A DNA stretch of 64,000 nucleotides, taken from assembly GCA_942636505.2 (NCBI GenBank), contig CALOGB020000119.1:1-64000 (forward strand), given 5' to 3'. The position numbers were made by a program, and so were the translations under genes. Position 1 is the first letter of the stretch. Each line of letters begins with the position of its first letter. Positions 43,278-52,190 of the stretch are shown here, piece by piece. Under the pieces are notes generated by a model that was given only the letters and a program-made list of their open reading frames with translations, searched no databases and was not told the DNA's origin. The stretch is from an uncultured bacterium (GTDB lineage Bacteria; Pseudomonadota; Alphaproteobacteria; Sphingomonadales; Sphingomonadaceae).

Positions 43278-44675
43278 ATGGCGGGCATAGGCTTCCAATT
43301 AGCGAAAACCGCGCGTGAGGGCGGCGTCGGCGGGATCGTCGGCGCCGCCGCGTTCGGTGCGGTTATCAGCGCCGGGCCTTGGCTCATCACCGCGGTCGCG
43401 ATGGCGATGCTCAACCACTGGTCGGGCGCGCATCTCGGCGCGGGCGGCGCGCGGACCGTCCAGACGGTCCTCGTCTATGCGTTCAGCCTGTCCGCACTCG
43501 CTGCGGCACCGGTCGGCATTCTCGCAACCCGGATGGTGGCGGATCGGATCTTCGCGCGCGATGCCGGCGGCGTGTCGGGGATCATGCTGGTAGCCCTCGC
43601 TGCGGGCGGCGCGATCGCGCTTGCCGTCGGCGCCGCCGTGTTCGGATACCTGGCCGGGCTGCCGCTTGGCGAAGCGGCGCTCGCGACCTTGATCCTCGCT
43701 TGGCTCACCCAGGTCTGGATCGCCGCGCCCCTGCTCACCGCGCTGCGCCGCTACCGCGCGATCCCCCTCGCCTACCTGCTCGGCATCGGCTTTTCGACGC
43801 TGATATTGTGGCTCCTGCCAAAGCCGAACGTCGTAATTGTGCTTGCGGTCATCGCCGGCGGTATCGGCCTGACGCTGGCCGCGATCATGGTGGTGATCCG
43901 CCGGCATTTTTCCGCGCTGCCCGTCTTGCCCGAGAGGAATGCGATGGCGCTGCGGCTCGCGTGGATCGTCGCGGCGGCAGGCGTTGCCGGGGTCGTCGCG
44001 ATCTGGATTGACAAATGGCTGTTGTGGGCGGGGCCCGACAGCATCCGCGCGATCGGACTGTTGCGGCTCAATCCGATCAACGACCAAGGCAGCTTTCTCG
44101 GGCTTCTGACGATGGTCCCCGGGCTCACGCTGTTGCTGATCGTAACGGAGACGCGGTTCGATCGCGCGTTCGGCGACATGATCGTCCGGTGTACCGGCAC
44201 GTCGACGCTGCAACGGATCGAGGAGGCGCGCAGCGAACTTGCGCTGACGATGTTCGACGGCCTGCGGATCATGCTGTTGGTGCAGGTGCTGGTCGCCGCG
44301 CTCGCCTGGGTGTTCGCGGTGCCGCTGTTCGAGCTGATCGGCGCAGACGCGCGGGCGATCTTCGCGTTCCGCCAGACTTCGCTTGGCACCGTCTTCCATC
44401 TCGTGGTGATCGCGACGACCGTCGTGCTGGCCTATTACGACCTGTTCGGTCGGATCCTGCTGACGTGGACGGCCTTCGCGGTCGGCAGCGGTGTCGCGAC
44501 ACTGTTGCAATGGGATGCAGGGTTTGCCGCATTCGGCTGGGGCTATATGGCCGGCGCCGTGGTCGGTGCGTCGGTCGGCATCGCGCTGGTCGCGGAGGCC
44601 ACGGTCAACCTTACCTACCTGCTGTTCGTCGGCAACAATCCCTCGGTCGTGGGGCATGGAGGGCGTCTGTTGTGA
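43278..44675 (+). CDS. pelG: PelG, Pel polysaccharide inner-membrane transporter
   Basis: 465 residues with about 12 membrane helices and the PelG opening MAGIGFQLAKTAREGG followed by GAAAFGAVISAGPWLIT. Length agrees with P. aeruginosa PelG (456). PelG moves the polymer across the inner membrane together with PelD, PelE and PelF. It starts 24 bases after the RTX-deacetylase, and its TGA overlaps a GTG in the frame of the next gene, which marks one operon. Confidence 0.88.
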   Translation: MAGIGFQLAKTAREGGVGGIVGAAAFGAVISAGPWLITAVAMAMLNHWSGAHLGAGGARTVQTVLVYAFSLSALAAAPVGILATRMVADRIFARDAGGVSGIMLVALAAGGAIALAVGAAVFGYLAGLPLGEAALATLILAWLTQVWIAAPLLTALRRYRAIPLAYLLGIGFSTLILWLLPKPNVVIVLAVIAGGIGLTLAAIMVVIRRHFSALPVLPERNAMALRLAWIVAAAGVAGVVAIWIDKWLLWAGPDSIRAIGLLRLNPINDQGSFLGLLTMVPGLTLLLIVTETRFDRAFGDMIVRCTGTSTLQRIEEARSELALTMFDGLRIMLLVQVLVAALAWVFAVPLFELIGADARAIFAFRQTSLGTVFHLVVIATTVVLAYYDLFGRILLTWTAFAVGSGVATLLQWDAGFAAFGWGYMAGAVVGASVGIALVAEATVNLTYLLFVGNNPSVVGHGGRLL

Positions 44676-44689
44676 CGGGAAGTACGGAT

Positions 44690-45568
44690 ATGCCGCGCCG
44701 GAGGATCATGCAGCGGGTACTGGCGCTGGGTGCAACGGCCCTGACGCTCGGGCTTCGATCGCGGTCGGAGGCCACCACCAAGCCGCGCGCCAGCACGGCA
44801 CGCCGTTGGGGCGTCGATTACGGCGCAGCGACCGATCCCGTGCTGGCGAAGGCGTGCGCATTGCTGGTGCTGGAGCCGCACCATGCCCGCCCGATCGCAC
44901 CGCTTCGTGGACATGGCAGCATCGTCCTCGGCTATGTCAGCTTCGGCGAAGTCGAGCGCAGCCGGCCGTATTTCGCCGGGCTCGAAAAGGCCGGTGCGCT
45001 GAGGGCCGCCAATCCCAACTGGCCCGACGCGCGGCTCGCCGACCTGCGTCATCCGGCGTGGCGCGCGGCGGTGCTCGACCGCCTCGTCCCCGCGATCCTG
45101 GCGCTGGGTTATGACGGAATCTTCATCGATACGATGGACAACGCCGAAGCGATGGAACGGCAGGATCCGGTGACCAACAAGGGCATGGTAGCGGCAGGCG
45201 TGTCGCTGATCGCCGCCGTGCGCGCGCGCTTCCCCAGGATCCGCATCATGCTCAACCGCGGTTATGCACTGCTGCCCGACGTCGCGCCGAAGATCGATTA
45301 TTTGCTCGGCGAAGCGATGGCGTCGCGGTGGAACTTCACCGCCAAGCATTATGAGTTGCTCAGCGATTCGGACTGGGCGTGGCAGGCCGGTCGCCTGCGC
45401 GCGGCCCAGGTCCAGAACCCGGCCTTGAGCCTGATGACGCTCGATTACTGGGATCCGGCAGACACCAAACAGGTGGCGGCGCTGTATGCGCGCGAACGGG
45501 CGGCGGGGTTCAGCCCCTATGTCGCAACGCTCGCGCTCGACCGACTGGTCCCGGAGCCGGCCGGATGA
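44690..45568 (+). CDS. pelA: Stand-alone PelA-type glycoside hydrolase (GH166/GH114-like)
   Basis: 292 residues. A basic N-terminus with RRR then a hydrophobic helix (VLALGATALTLGL) suggests export, possibly by Tat. The TIM-barrel matches the N-terminal hydrolase domain of PelA and endo-alpha-1,4-polygalactosaminidases: RRWGVDYGA, IVLGYVSFGEVE, YDGIFIDTMDN (Asp147, Asp150), MLNRGYALL and KIDYLLGEAMAS (Glu208). It would cut Pel-like galactosaminoglycan in the periplasm. In Pseudomonas this domain is fused to the deacetylase; here it is separate. The ATG at 44690 has GGGAAG seven bases ahead; a GTG at 44672 overlapping the pelG stop is the alternative. Confidence 0.82.
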   Translation: MPRRRIMQRVLALGATALTLGLRSRSEATTKPRASTARRWGVDYGAATDPVLAKACALLVLEPHHARPIAPLRGHGSIVLGYVSFGEVERSRPYFAGLEKAGALRAANPNWPDARLADLRHPAWRAAVLDRLVPAILALGYDGIFIDTMDNAEAMERQDPVTNKGMVAAGVSLIAAVRARFPRIRIMLNRGYALLPDVAPKIDYLLGEAMASRWNFTAKHYELLSDSDWAWQAGRLRAAQVQNPALSLMTLDYWDPADTKQVAALYARERAAGFSPYVATLALDRLVPEPAG

Positions 45569-47286
45569 GGATCGACCGCCGACGCGGACGGCTCGCGATC
45601 GTCCTGCCCGCAATCGCCGGGCTTGGCCTGCTTGCGGGCGGGCTGATGCTATTGCCGAACGACCGCGAGATCCTTCACGCCGAGCGTCGCGCACAGCCTG
45701 TGCCGACGGCGAGCAGTTCGCTGCCCGTCGCGCCGGTATCGCCCCCGGTGGTGCCGCCTGCGCATCCGGCGATCGCGGCGCAGATCGCGACGGCCGATGC
45801 AGCGGCGCTGGCCGCGTTGACCGCGCAGCTGATCGCCGCGGGTCAGCCGGTGTCGACGCTGCAGGTCGCCTATGACCTGGTCGCAGCAAAGCGGCCGGCG
45901 GTGGCGCTCGACTATCTTGCGGCACGGCCCGACGGCGAGGCGGCGGCGACGTGGCGGTTGCGTGTCGATCTTCTTCGCCAGGCCGGGCGAACCGCGGATG
46001 CGTCGACGCTCGTCATGCAGGCGGCGCAGAAGCGCGGATCGGTGCCGGCCGCGGACATCGTTGCGGCGGCCTATGCGATCGATCGGCCCGACCTCGTGAT
46101 CGTGGCAGCGGCGAACCACGTCGTACCGCCGCCCGATGCCGCGCTGTCGCTCGATCTGGCACGGCGTGCCGACAAGGCTGGGCGCACTGACCTGATCGCA
46201 TTGCTCGACAGGGCGACGACGGCGAACTGGCGGGCGGCGGATCCCTGGCTGGCGATCCGTGTCGCGGCGCGCGCGAAGGATACCGCCGCAGGGTTGAGGG
46301 CGACCGACTATCTGCCGGTCGAGCAGCGGGCGGCCGCACGCGAGGCGATCCTGACCGACGCAGGCGACCGCGACGGCCTGCGTACCGAACTGCTGGCGCG
46401 CGCCCAGGCGCCGGGCGCGCAACCCGAGCGGGAGGCGGAGCGGCTGCTCGCGTCGGGGTACCGCAGCGATGCGATGACGGTGCTGCGGCGGGAAGCGACC
46501 GGCCAGCCACCGACCGCCTCAGCGGCTCAGCGCCTGCTGTACCTGATGGGGCCGCGCCCCGGGGCCGACGATCTCGCCTGGCTCAAACAGCAGAGTATGC
46601 AGGGCAGCGCGGACCAGCAACGCGCTTGGCTGACGCGCTATGCCGAGCGCGACCGACCGGGCGAGGCGCTGGCATTCCTGTCGCGGCATCCGCTCGCGAG
46701 CCAGACCGACGTGATGCTGATGCGGCTTTCGCTGGCCCGCGCGGCTGGCAATGATACCGCCGGTCGTGCGGTGCTGGCGTCGTTGCTGGACGGCCGCTCG
46801 CTCGATCCGGCGCAGGTCGCCGCGCTATCCGCTGCAGCTCCCGCAAACATGGAACCGGCACAAGCGGCTGCGATCGCGAAACGCCGCGTTGCGGCCGGGG
46901 TCGCGGCGTCGCGGGATCAGCTCGACCTAGCCTGGACGGCGTGGAATGCGGGCGATGCCAAGGGTGCGGCGAAGTGGCTCGATCAGCATCTGGCGAGCGA
47001 TCCGACCGACCTGCCGGCGCTGCGGCTGATGGCCGACGTGCAGGCGCGGATCGGGGGAGAGCGTGCGGCACTACCCTGGCTGGACCGCGCGCTCGCCCAG
47101 ACGCCCGCCGCCAGCAAAGCTCGCGTGGAAATTCTGGAAAAGCTCGGTCGTCGGGGCGAGGCCGTGGCGCTGGTCGAGACGCTGCGTGCCGAGACCCCGC
47201 GTGACCGATCGCTTGCCGCCCTGCACGCGCGCCTCCTGATCGCACAGGGCCAGGCCGGGCGTGCCCGAACGGTGCTGGCGCAATGA
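45565..47286 (+). CDS. pelB: PelB-like TPR protein, membrane anchored
   Basis: 573 residues. One N-terminal membrane segment (LAIVLPAIAGLGLLAGGLML) and a proline-rich linker are followed by TPR-type helical pairs along the whole length (for example WNAGDAKGAAKWLDQHLASD, and ALPWLDRALAQTPAASKARV). It corresponds to the N-terminal TPR scaffold of PelB, which in P. aeruginosa binds PelA and guides the polymer. The barrel is encoded by the next gene, so PelB is split here. ATGA overlaps link it to both neighbours. Confidence 0.72.
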   Translation: MRIDRRRGRLAIVLPAIAGLGLLAGGLMLLPNDREILHAERRAQPVPTASSSLPVAPVSPPVVPPAHPAIAAQIATADAAALAALTAQLIAAGQPVSTLQVAYDLVAAKRPAVALDYLAARPDGEAAATWRLRVDLLRQAGRTADASTLVMQAAQKRGSVPAADIVAAAYAIDRPDLVIVAAANHVVPPPDAALSLDLARRADKAGRTDLIALLDRATTANWRAADPWLAIRVAARAKDTAAGLRATDYLPVEQRAAAREAILTDAGDRDGLRTELLARAQAPGAQPEREAERLLASGYRSDAMTVLRREATGQPPTASAAQRLLYLMGPRPGADDLAWLKQQSMQGSADQQRAWLTRYAERDRPGEALAFLSRHPLASQTDVMLMRLSLARAAGNDTAGRAVLASLLDGRSLDPAQVAALSAAAPANMEPAQAAAIAKRRVAAGVAASRDQLDLAWTAWNAGDAKGAAKWLDQHLASDPTDLPALRLMADVQARIGGERAALPWLDRALAQTPAASKARVEILEKLGRRGEAVALVETLRAETPRDRSLAALHARLLIAQGQAGRARTVLAQ

Positions 47287-48755
47287 TCGCGCTGTTTCTC
47301 TGTCTGACGGACGCGCCCGCGCTGACCGTTCCCCATACCGTCTTCGCGGACAGTCGAGTCGTCGTGCCCGAGTCCATACTCGCCTGGCCCGACCGAGCCG
47401 TTGTCCGCATCGAGGATCGCGATTCAGAGTTGGTCGCGCGCTTCGACCAACCGATGACCGCGGACCGGATCGCCACGTTCCGCGAGGCGGCGGGAGATGC
47501 GATCGGCGATCTGCGCTGGAACGACGAGAGCCTCGTGCTGCGTCCCGCCGCCGGCTGGACAATGACATGGCGGCAGGCGGGCGAAACGGTCGCGGTGGCC
47601 TTCTCGCCGCCCTCGACCGAACCGCTCGCCGAGGGCACCGACGATACCGCATCCGAAGCCGCGCTGACCGCGATCGAGGCGGACGCCGCGGCCGGATATC
47701 CGGGACCGGCACGACGCGCCGCGACGCAATTGTCGAAACGCTATCCGACCGACCGACGCGCGGCACGCATGCTCGCCGACACGCGGCTGGCCGACGGAGA
47801 CGTGCGCGGCGCGGCACGCGATTACCGTGCGCTTGGGGCCGACGACATGACTACAAGGCGCGCCATCGCCGCCGCACCGGGGACCGCCAGCGTCGGTGTC
47901 ACCGCGCGCGACGGCAGCGACCTGTCGCAGGCCGAATTCGCCGCACGGATCGACGCGGCGGTCGGCGATACCTTCGCCGCCGGTGGTGGCCTCCGCCACG
48001 TCGTCAGCAGGGTCGGCACGGACGCGCAGACCGTGCGAACCGGCGACACCGTGGTCGACGCCTCACTAGCCGCCGCGTTCGACGGCGCAGTCCGCGTCCA
48101 GCTGCTCGTCTCCGCCGCACTCGACGACGGCGTCTCCGGGGGCGGCACCAAGACCGTCGCGGGGTCCGCCGATGCCCAATTTCGCGTGACATTGACCCGG
48201 CACATGCCCGATTACTCGACGCCGGCGCAGGTGCTGGCAGGCGGGTATCTCTCACGCGCCCTGCTCGGGGTGACCTATCGGCTGACTCCGGGTCTCGTCG
48301 TGCAAGGCGATATCGGCGCGAACCGCTACGGGCTTGCCGGGAGCAGCGGCGCGAGCGACACCATCGTCGCGAGCGGCGGGGTCGATTATCTCGTTCGTCG
48401 CCAGTTTCCCGCGCTCGGCCTGACCTATCGGTTCGAGGCGGAATATGTCGAGCGCATGCAACTCGGGGCGAACAGCCTGGCCATCATCCCGCTCGCCACG
48501 CGCGAGAACCATACTGTCCAGGGGCTGGTCAGCGGCGCGCTCGGTACGGTGCAGATGACCGCACTGGCAGGCTGGACCGTCGACAGGTTCGGTGGTGATG
48601 GGCCGACCGCCAGCCTTGGCATTGCAGCACCGATCGCGGTGGCCTGGCGGGTCGAGGGCAGTGGCGGCATCACCTCGATCGCACGCCCCGGCTTTTCGGG
48701 TCGCCAACTCTACGCACGGGCGCTGCTGACGCGCAGCCTTGGGGATACGCAGTGA
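47283..48755 (+). CDS. pelB: Outer-membrane barrel with TPR segment, PelB C-terminal-like
   Basis: 490 residues. A short hydrophobic N-terminus (MIALFLCLTDAPAL) may be a signal, followed by a beta-rich region, one or two TPR-like helices (PARRAATQLSKRYPTDRRAAR), and from about residue 200 an amphipathic beta barrel (ALLGVTYRLTPGLVVQGDI, FPALGLTYRFEAEYVER, LYARALLTRSLGDTQ). It corresponds to the porin part of PelB, the outer-membrane exit for Pel. It starts within the stop of the TPR gene. No PelC-like lipoprotein is found beside it. Confidence 0.7.
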   Translation: MIALFLCLTDAPALTVPHTVFADSRVVVPESILAWPDRAVVRIEDRDSELVARFDQPMTADRIATFREAAGDAIGDLRWNDESLVLRPAAGWTMTWRQAGETVAVAFSPPSTEPLAEGTDDTASEAALTAIEADAAAGYPGPARRAATQLSKRYPTDRRAARMLADTRLADGDVRGAARDYRALGADDMTTRRAIAAAPGTASVGVTARDGSDLSQAEFAARIDAAVGDTFAAGGGLRHVVSRVGTDAQTVRTGDTVVDASLAAAFDGAVRVQLLVSAALDDGVSGGGTKTVAGSADAQFRVTLTRHMPDYSTPAQVLAGGYLSRALLGVTYRLTPGLVVQGDIGANRYGLAGSSGASDTIVASGGVDYLVRRQFPALGLTYRFEAEYVERMQLGANSLAIIPLATRENHTVQGLVSGALGTVQMTALAGWTVDRFGGDGPTASLGIAAPIAVAWRVEGSGGITSIARPGFSGRQLYARALLTRSLGDTQ

Positions 48756-49720
48756 CTCACGACGACTCTGCTCGCAAATGGCATACCCGGTGGCGACGCC
48801 CCGTGCGCGTCGCGGCCGAGATCGTGCTTACCTTCGCCGCGCTGGCCGCACTCGACTGGTGGCTGACGGGCGGCACCGGTTTCGCGCACGTCCATCCCAA
48901 CCCCTATTGGGTGCCGGTCCTCGTGATGGCGCTGGCGTATGGGACCGGCCCCGGCGTTCTCGCAGCCGTGATCGCATCGGGGCTTTGGCTCGCCAACGTT
49001 CACGACACCCCGGGCGAACGCGATTACCTCGATCACCTGTTCCATCTGTCGCTTCAGCCGCTGATGTGGTTCGTCGTGGCGGGGATCATCGGCGAAGTGA
49101 CGATCATGCGGACCGGGCGTCACGATCGGCTGGAAAAGCGCGGCCGGGTCGCGACGCGCAACCTGGCAAGGCTGACCGACGCGTTTGCTACGCTGTCGCA
49201 GACCAATCGCCTGTTGCAGGTCCAGATCGCGACGGAAGCGCATACCGTCGGCCATGCGATCGAGACGGCGACGCGGCTCAGTTCGGAGGACCGGGCGGAG
49301 CGGCGCGGCGCGATCGGTGAACTGGTCGCTCTCGCTGCGCGGACCGCCGACTTCACCTGCTACAGGGTCACCGGCGGGGAGGCGCGGGCCTGGCTCCGCG
49401 GGCCGGTCACCGCAGGAAGGCGCGACGTCCTGCCCGCGTCCCTGCTGGAGCGGATCGAGCGGCACAAACGGATGTTGCATGTCGCCAAGCGGAGCGATCG
49501 GCACGCGCTCGACGGTGTCGGCGTCGCCGCGATCGCCTTGCCCGACCGGAAGACCGGCGAGATCGCCGGTTGCCTAGTTCTCCACACCCTGCCCTTCGAG
49601 GCGCTGAACGCGAATCGTACCGCGGAACTCGCCGAGATCGCCGCCTGGTTGACGCCCCTGCTCGCCGAACTACCGCAGGCGGCACGGCAACCGGTGAGAT
49701 CCGCCGGGCTGGTCGCGTGA
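48752..49720 (+). CDS. pelD: PelD-like membrane protein with GAF domain, no GGDEF
   Basis: 322 residues: three or four membrane segments (about 20-115), a helical coiled stalk (KRGRVATRNLARLTDAFATL) and a GAF-like domain (about 165-305: LVALAARTADFTCYRV, GVGVAAIALPDRKTGEIAGC). PelD of P. aeruginosa (455 residues) has the same parts plus a degenerate GGDEF domain that binds c-di-GMP through RxxD. That domain is absent here, and the reading frame ends right after the GAF. Position between the barrel gene and a PelE-like gene supports the assignment. Regulation must therefore differ. Confidence 0.75.
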   Translation: MTHDDSARKWHTRWRRPVRVAAEIVLTFAALAALDWWLTGGTGFAHVHPNPYWVPVLVMALAYGTGPGVLAAVIASGLWLANVHDTPGERDYLDHLFHLSLQPLMWFVVAGIIGEVTIMRTGRHDRLEKRGRVATRNLARLTDAFATLSQTNRLLQVQIATEAHTVGHAIETATRLSSEDRAERRGAIGELVALAARTADFTCYRVTGGEARAWLRGPVTAGRRDVLPASLLERIERHKRMLHVAKRSDRHALDGVGVAAIALPDRKTGEIAGCLVLHTLPFEALNANRTAELAEIAAWLTPLLAELPQAARQPVRSAGLVA

Positions 49721-50631
49721 TCCTCCGCCTGATTGCGCTGGCGGTCTTCGAGATGATGATCCTGGCGACGTGTCGGATGTCCGGGGTCGCGGTCGGCTGG
49801 GGCCTCACCGTGCATGCCGTAGCGAGCGCGTTCGGGTTCGGCGTGTGGCTTCGCAGCGGGACTGCTGCCGGTTTTGCGCCGGCGATGCTCGGCGTGCTCG
49901 GGCCGCTCGGGCTGCTCGTGGCGCTGCCGCTCGGGCGTTTATCCAGGCCCACGACGCAGCGCAGCGACGACGAGATGTTCGGCCCGGTTGCGCGCGGCTC
50001 CGCACAGCGCGGCGCGCGTCTGGCGGTCGCGCGGATGCTCGACGGACGGGTTCATCATGCGACGCCCGATACGCTCAGTTCGCTGGTTACGATCATGCGT
50101 CACGGCGCGGTTGCCGAGCGGCGGCGCGCGCTGGAGACGGTGGTGCGATCGTTCGAGCCGGCACTGTCGCCGTTGATCGCGCTTGCGCTGACCGACAGCG
50201 ACCAGACCATCCGCGCGCTGGCGGCGGCGGCCTCGGCCCGGGTCGCGGAGAACCTCGTCCTGGCACGGGCGAGGCTATCGGCACGCATTGCCGATGGCGC
50301 CGATCCGGAAGCCGCCATCAGCCTGGCGACGCTGCTCGCGGATCATGCCCGCTCGGACGTGCTGCTGTCGGATTCGCAACGCCTCCACCTTCGCGAGGAT
50401 GCGGTCGCGATGATGGTCGCCGCGGTCCCTTCAAAGGCGGACGATCCACGGTCTGGAACGCGCGACGCGTTGATGATGGAAGCATTTTGGGCCGCGGGCG
50501 ATTACGCGGCGATCGACCAGACGGCGACTGCGATCGAGGCCGCGTCGGAGCGGAACGATACGCCGATGGACGCGACACAGCGCGGCGCGACGACGCGGGC
50601 CACGTGGTGGCTGACGGGAGCGGCGGCATGA
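49717..50631 (+). CDS. pelE: PelE-like membrane-anchored helical protein
   Basis: 304 residues from a GTG that overlaps the previous stop. Two membrane helices (about 3-60, LRLIALAVFEMMILATC and SAFGFGVWLRSG with AMLGVLGPLGLLVALPLG) are followed by a cytoplasmic helical-repeat domain (TLSSLVTIMRHGAVAERRRA, ALTDSDQTIRALAAAASARV) that resembles TPR/HEAT pairs. Pseudomonas PelE (329 residues) has the same topology and bridges PelD, PelG and PelF. Assignment is by topology and by position between pelD and pelF. Confidence 0.7.
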   Translation: MILRLIALAVFEMMILATCRMSGVAVGWGLTVHAVASAFGFGVWLRSGTAAGFAPAMLGVLGPLGLLVALPLGRLSRPTTQRSDDEMFGPVARGSAQRGARLAVARMLDGRVHHATPDTLSSLVTIMRHGAVAERRRALETVVRSFEPALSPLIALALTDSDQTIRALAAAASARVAENLVLARARLSARIADGADPEAAISLATLLADHARSDVLLSDSQRLHLREDAVAMMVAAVPSKADDPRSGTRDALMMEAFWAAGDYAAIDQTATAIEAASERNDTPMDATQRGATTRATWWLTGAAA

Positions 50632-52139
50632 TCCCGCTCTCGGCCCTCGCCGAAAGGTCGCGACAAGCGTCTGTCGACATACCGGACGCCGACATCTGCC
50701 TGATCGTCGAGGGCGCGTACCCCTATGTGATCGGTGGCGTGTCCGGTTGGTTGCAGGACCTGATCACGCACCTGCCGGACGTCCGGTTCGTGATCGCCGC
50801 GATCAAGCCTGGCGCCGGGCTGCTCCCGTTCCAGTTGACGCCGCCGCCCAATGTCGTCGCGGTGGTCGAGATCGGCCTCGCGCCCGCGCCGGCCGTTCCG
50901 CGCGCCATTCCGGACCGGATCGCAGTGCCGATCGCCGATGCGCTGGTCGCGTTCGTCGCGACCGGTGGCGCAGATCGGCTCGCGACGCTGATCGACGTGA
51001 TCGGCGGCAGCGCCCGGCCGCTCGCGCCCGGCGATATCCTGTCGCACCCCGCCGTCTTCGCACGGCTCCGGCGTCATTATCAGGCGATGCTGCCCAAGGC
51101 GTCCTTCCACCATTATTTCTGGGCGATGCGCGTTCTGCTGGGCGGGTTGCTCGCGGTGCTGACTACGCCACTGCCCCGCGCGAAGGCGTATCACACGATC
51201 TCGACCGGGTTCGCAGGCCTGCTCGCCGCCCGTGCCGCGCGCCAGACCGGGCGACCGGCGTTCATCACCGAGCACGGCATCTACCTGCTCGAACGCCAGA
51301 TCGAAGTGATGATGGCGGACTGGATCGGCGATCAGGTCGACACCGGGCTCGAACTGGAGCGCAGCGTCCGCGACCTTCGCGACCTGTGGGTGCGCGCGTT
51401 CACGAGCTATGCGACAGCCTGCTACGACAGCTGCGACCCGATCGTCGCGCTGTACGGCGCGAACACCGCGGTCCAGCGCCGGCTGGGCGCTGCCGCCGAC
51501 CGGGTCCGCGTGATCCCCAACGGGATCGATTCGCGGCGGTTCGCGAGCCTCCCGGACCAGCGTGATCCAGCGCATCCGCTGGTTGCGCTGCTCGGCCGCG
51601 TGGTGCCGATCAAGGACGTGAAGACGTTCATCCGCGCCGCCGCGATCGCGCACGCCGAACGCCCCGATATCCGCTTCGTCGTGCTCGGCCCCGAGGACGA
51701 GGACCCGGAATATGCCGCCGAGTGCACGCGACTGGTCGAGGATCTGGCGCTGACGCCGGTCTTCCGTTTCGCCGGACGCGTACGGATCGAGGACTGGATG
51801 GCGAAGATCGACCTGCTCGTGCTCACCAGCCTGTCGGAGGCACAGCCGCTGGTGATCCTGGAGGGTGGCGCATGCGGGATCCCGGTGGTGGCACCCGACG
51901 TCGGCAGTTGCCGCGAGATGATCGAGGGGCGCGGCGGCGCGGATTCTGGCCATGGCGGCATCGTCACGCCGCTAGTCAATCCGGCAGCGACCGCGGCGGG
52001 GATCCTGGCGATCGCCGGAGATCCGTCGATGCGACTGGCGATGGGCGAAACGATGCGCGAGCGCGTGCGGCGAGATTACGACCACGACACGATTATTGGG
52101 GCGTATGCCGCCCTGTATGGATCATTGATGACGGGGTAG
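50628..52139 (+). CDS. pelF: PelF, GT4 glycosyltransferase of Pel synthesis
   Basis: 503 residues (P. aeruginosa PelF is 507). The N-terminus has DICLIVEGAYPYVIGGVSGW, a hallmark of PelF, then FITEHGIYLLER, VRVIPNGID, LLGRVVPIKDVKTFIRAA (nucleotide-binding Arg/Lys) and SLSEAQPLVILEGGACGIP, with the E-x7-E retaining GT4 motif. It polymerises UDP-sugars (UDP-GalNAc type) in the cytoplasm. It is soluble and overlaps the PelE gene by four bases. This is the most diagnostic gene of the locus. Confidence 0.93.
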   Translation: MIPLSALAERSRQASVDIPDADICLIVEGAYPYVIGGVSGWLQDLITHLPDVRFVIAAIKPGAGLLPFQLTPPPNVVAVVEIGLAPAPAVPRAIPDRIAVPIADALVAFVATGGADRLATLIDVIGGSARPLAPGDILSHPAVFARLRRHYQAMLPKASFHHYFWAMRVLLGGLLAVLTTPLPRAKAYHTISTGFAGLLAARAARQTGRPAFITEHGIYLLERQIEVMMADWIGDQVDTGLELERSVRDLRDLWVRAFTSYATACYDSCDPIVALYGANTAVQRRLGAAADRVRVIPNGIDSRRFASLPDQRDPAHPLVALLGRVVPIKDVKTFIRAAAIAHAERPDIRFVVLGPEDEDPEYAAECTRLVEDLALTPVFRFAGRVRIEDWMAKIDLLVLTSLSEAQPLVILEGGACGIPVVAPDVGSCREMIEGRGGADSGHGGIVTPLVNPAATAAGILAIAGDPSMRLAMGETMRERVRRDYDHDTIIGAYAALYGSLMTG

Positions 52140-52190
52140 GACCGGTCGTGCTGTTGCCGCACGATCCGTGATCGGCGTAGAAAACGGGTG

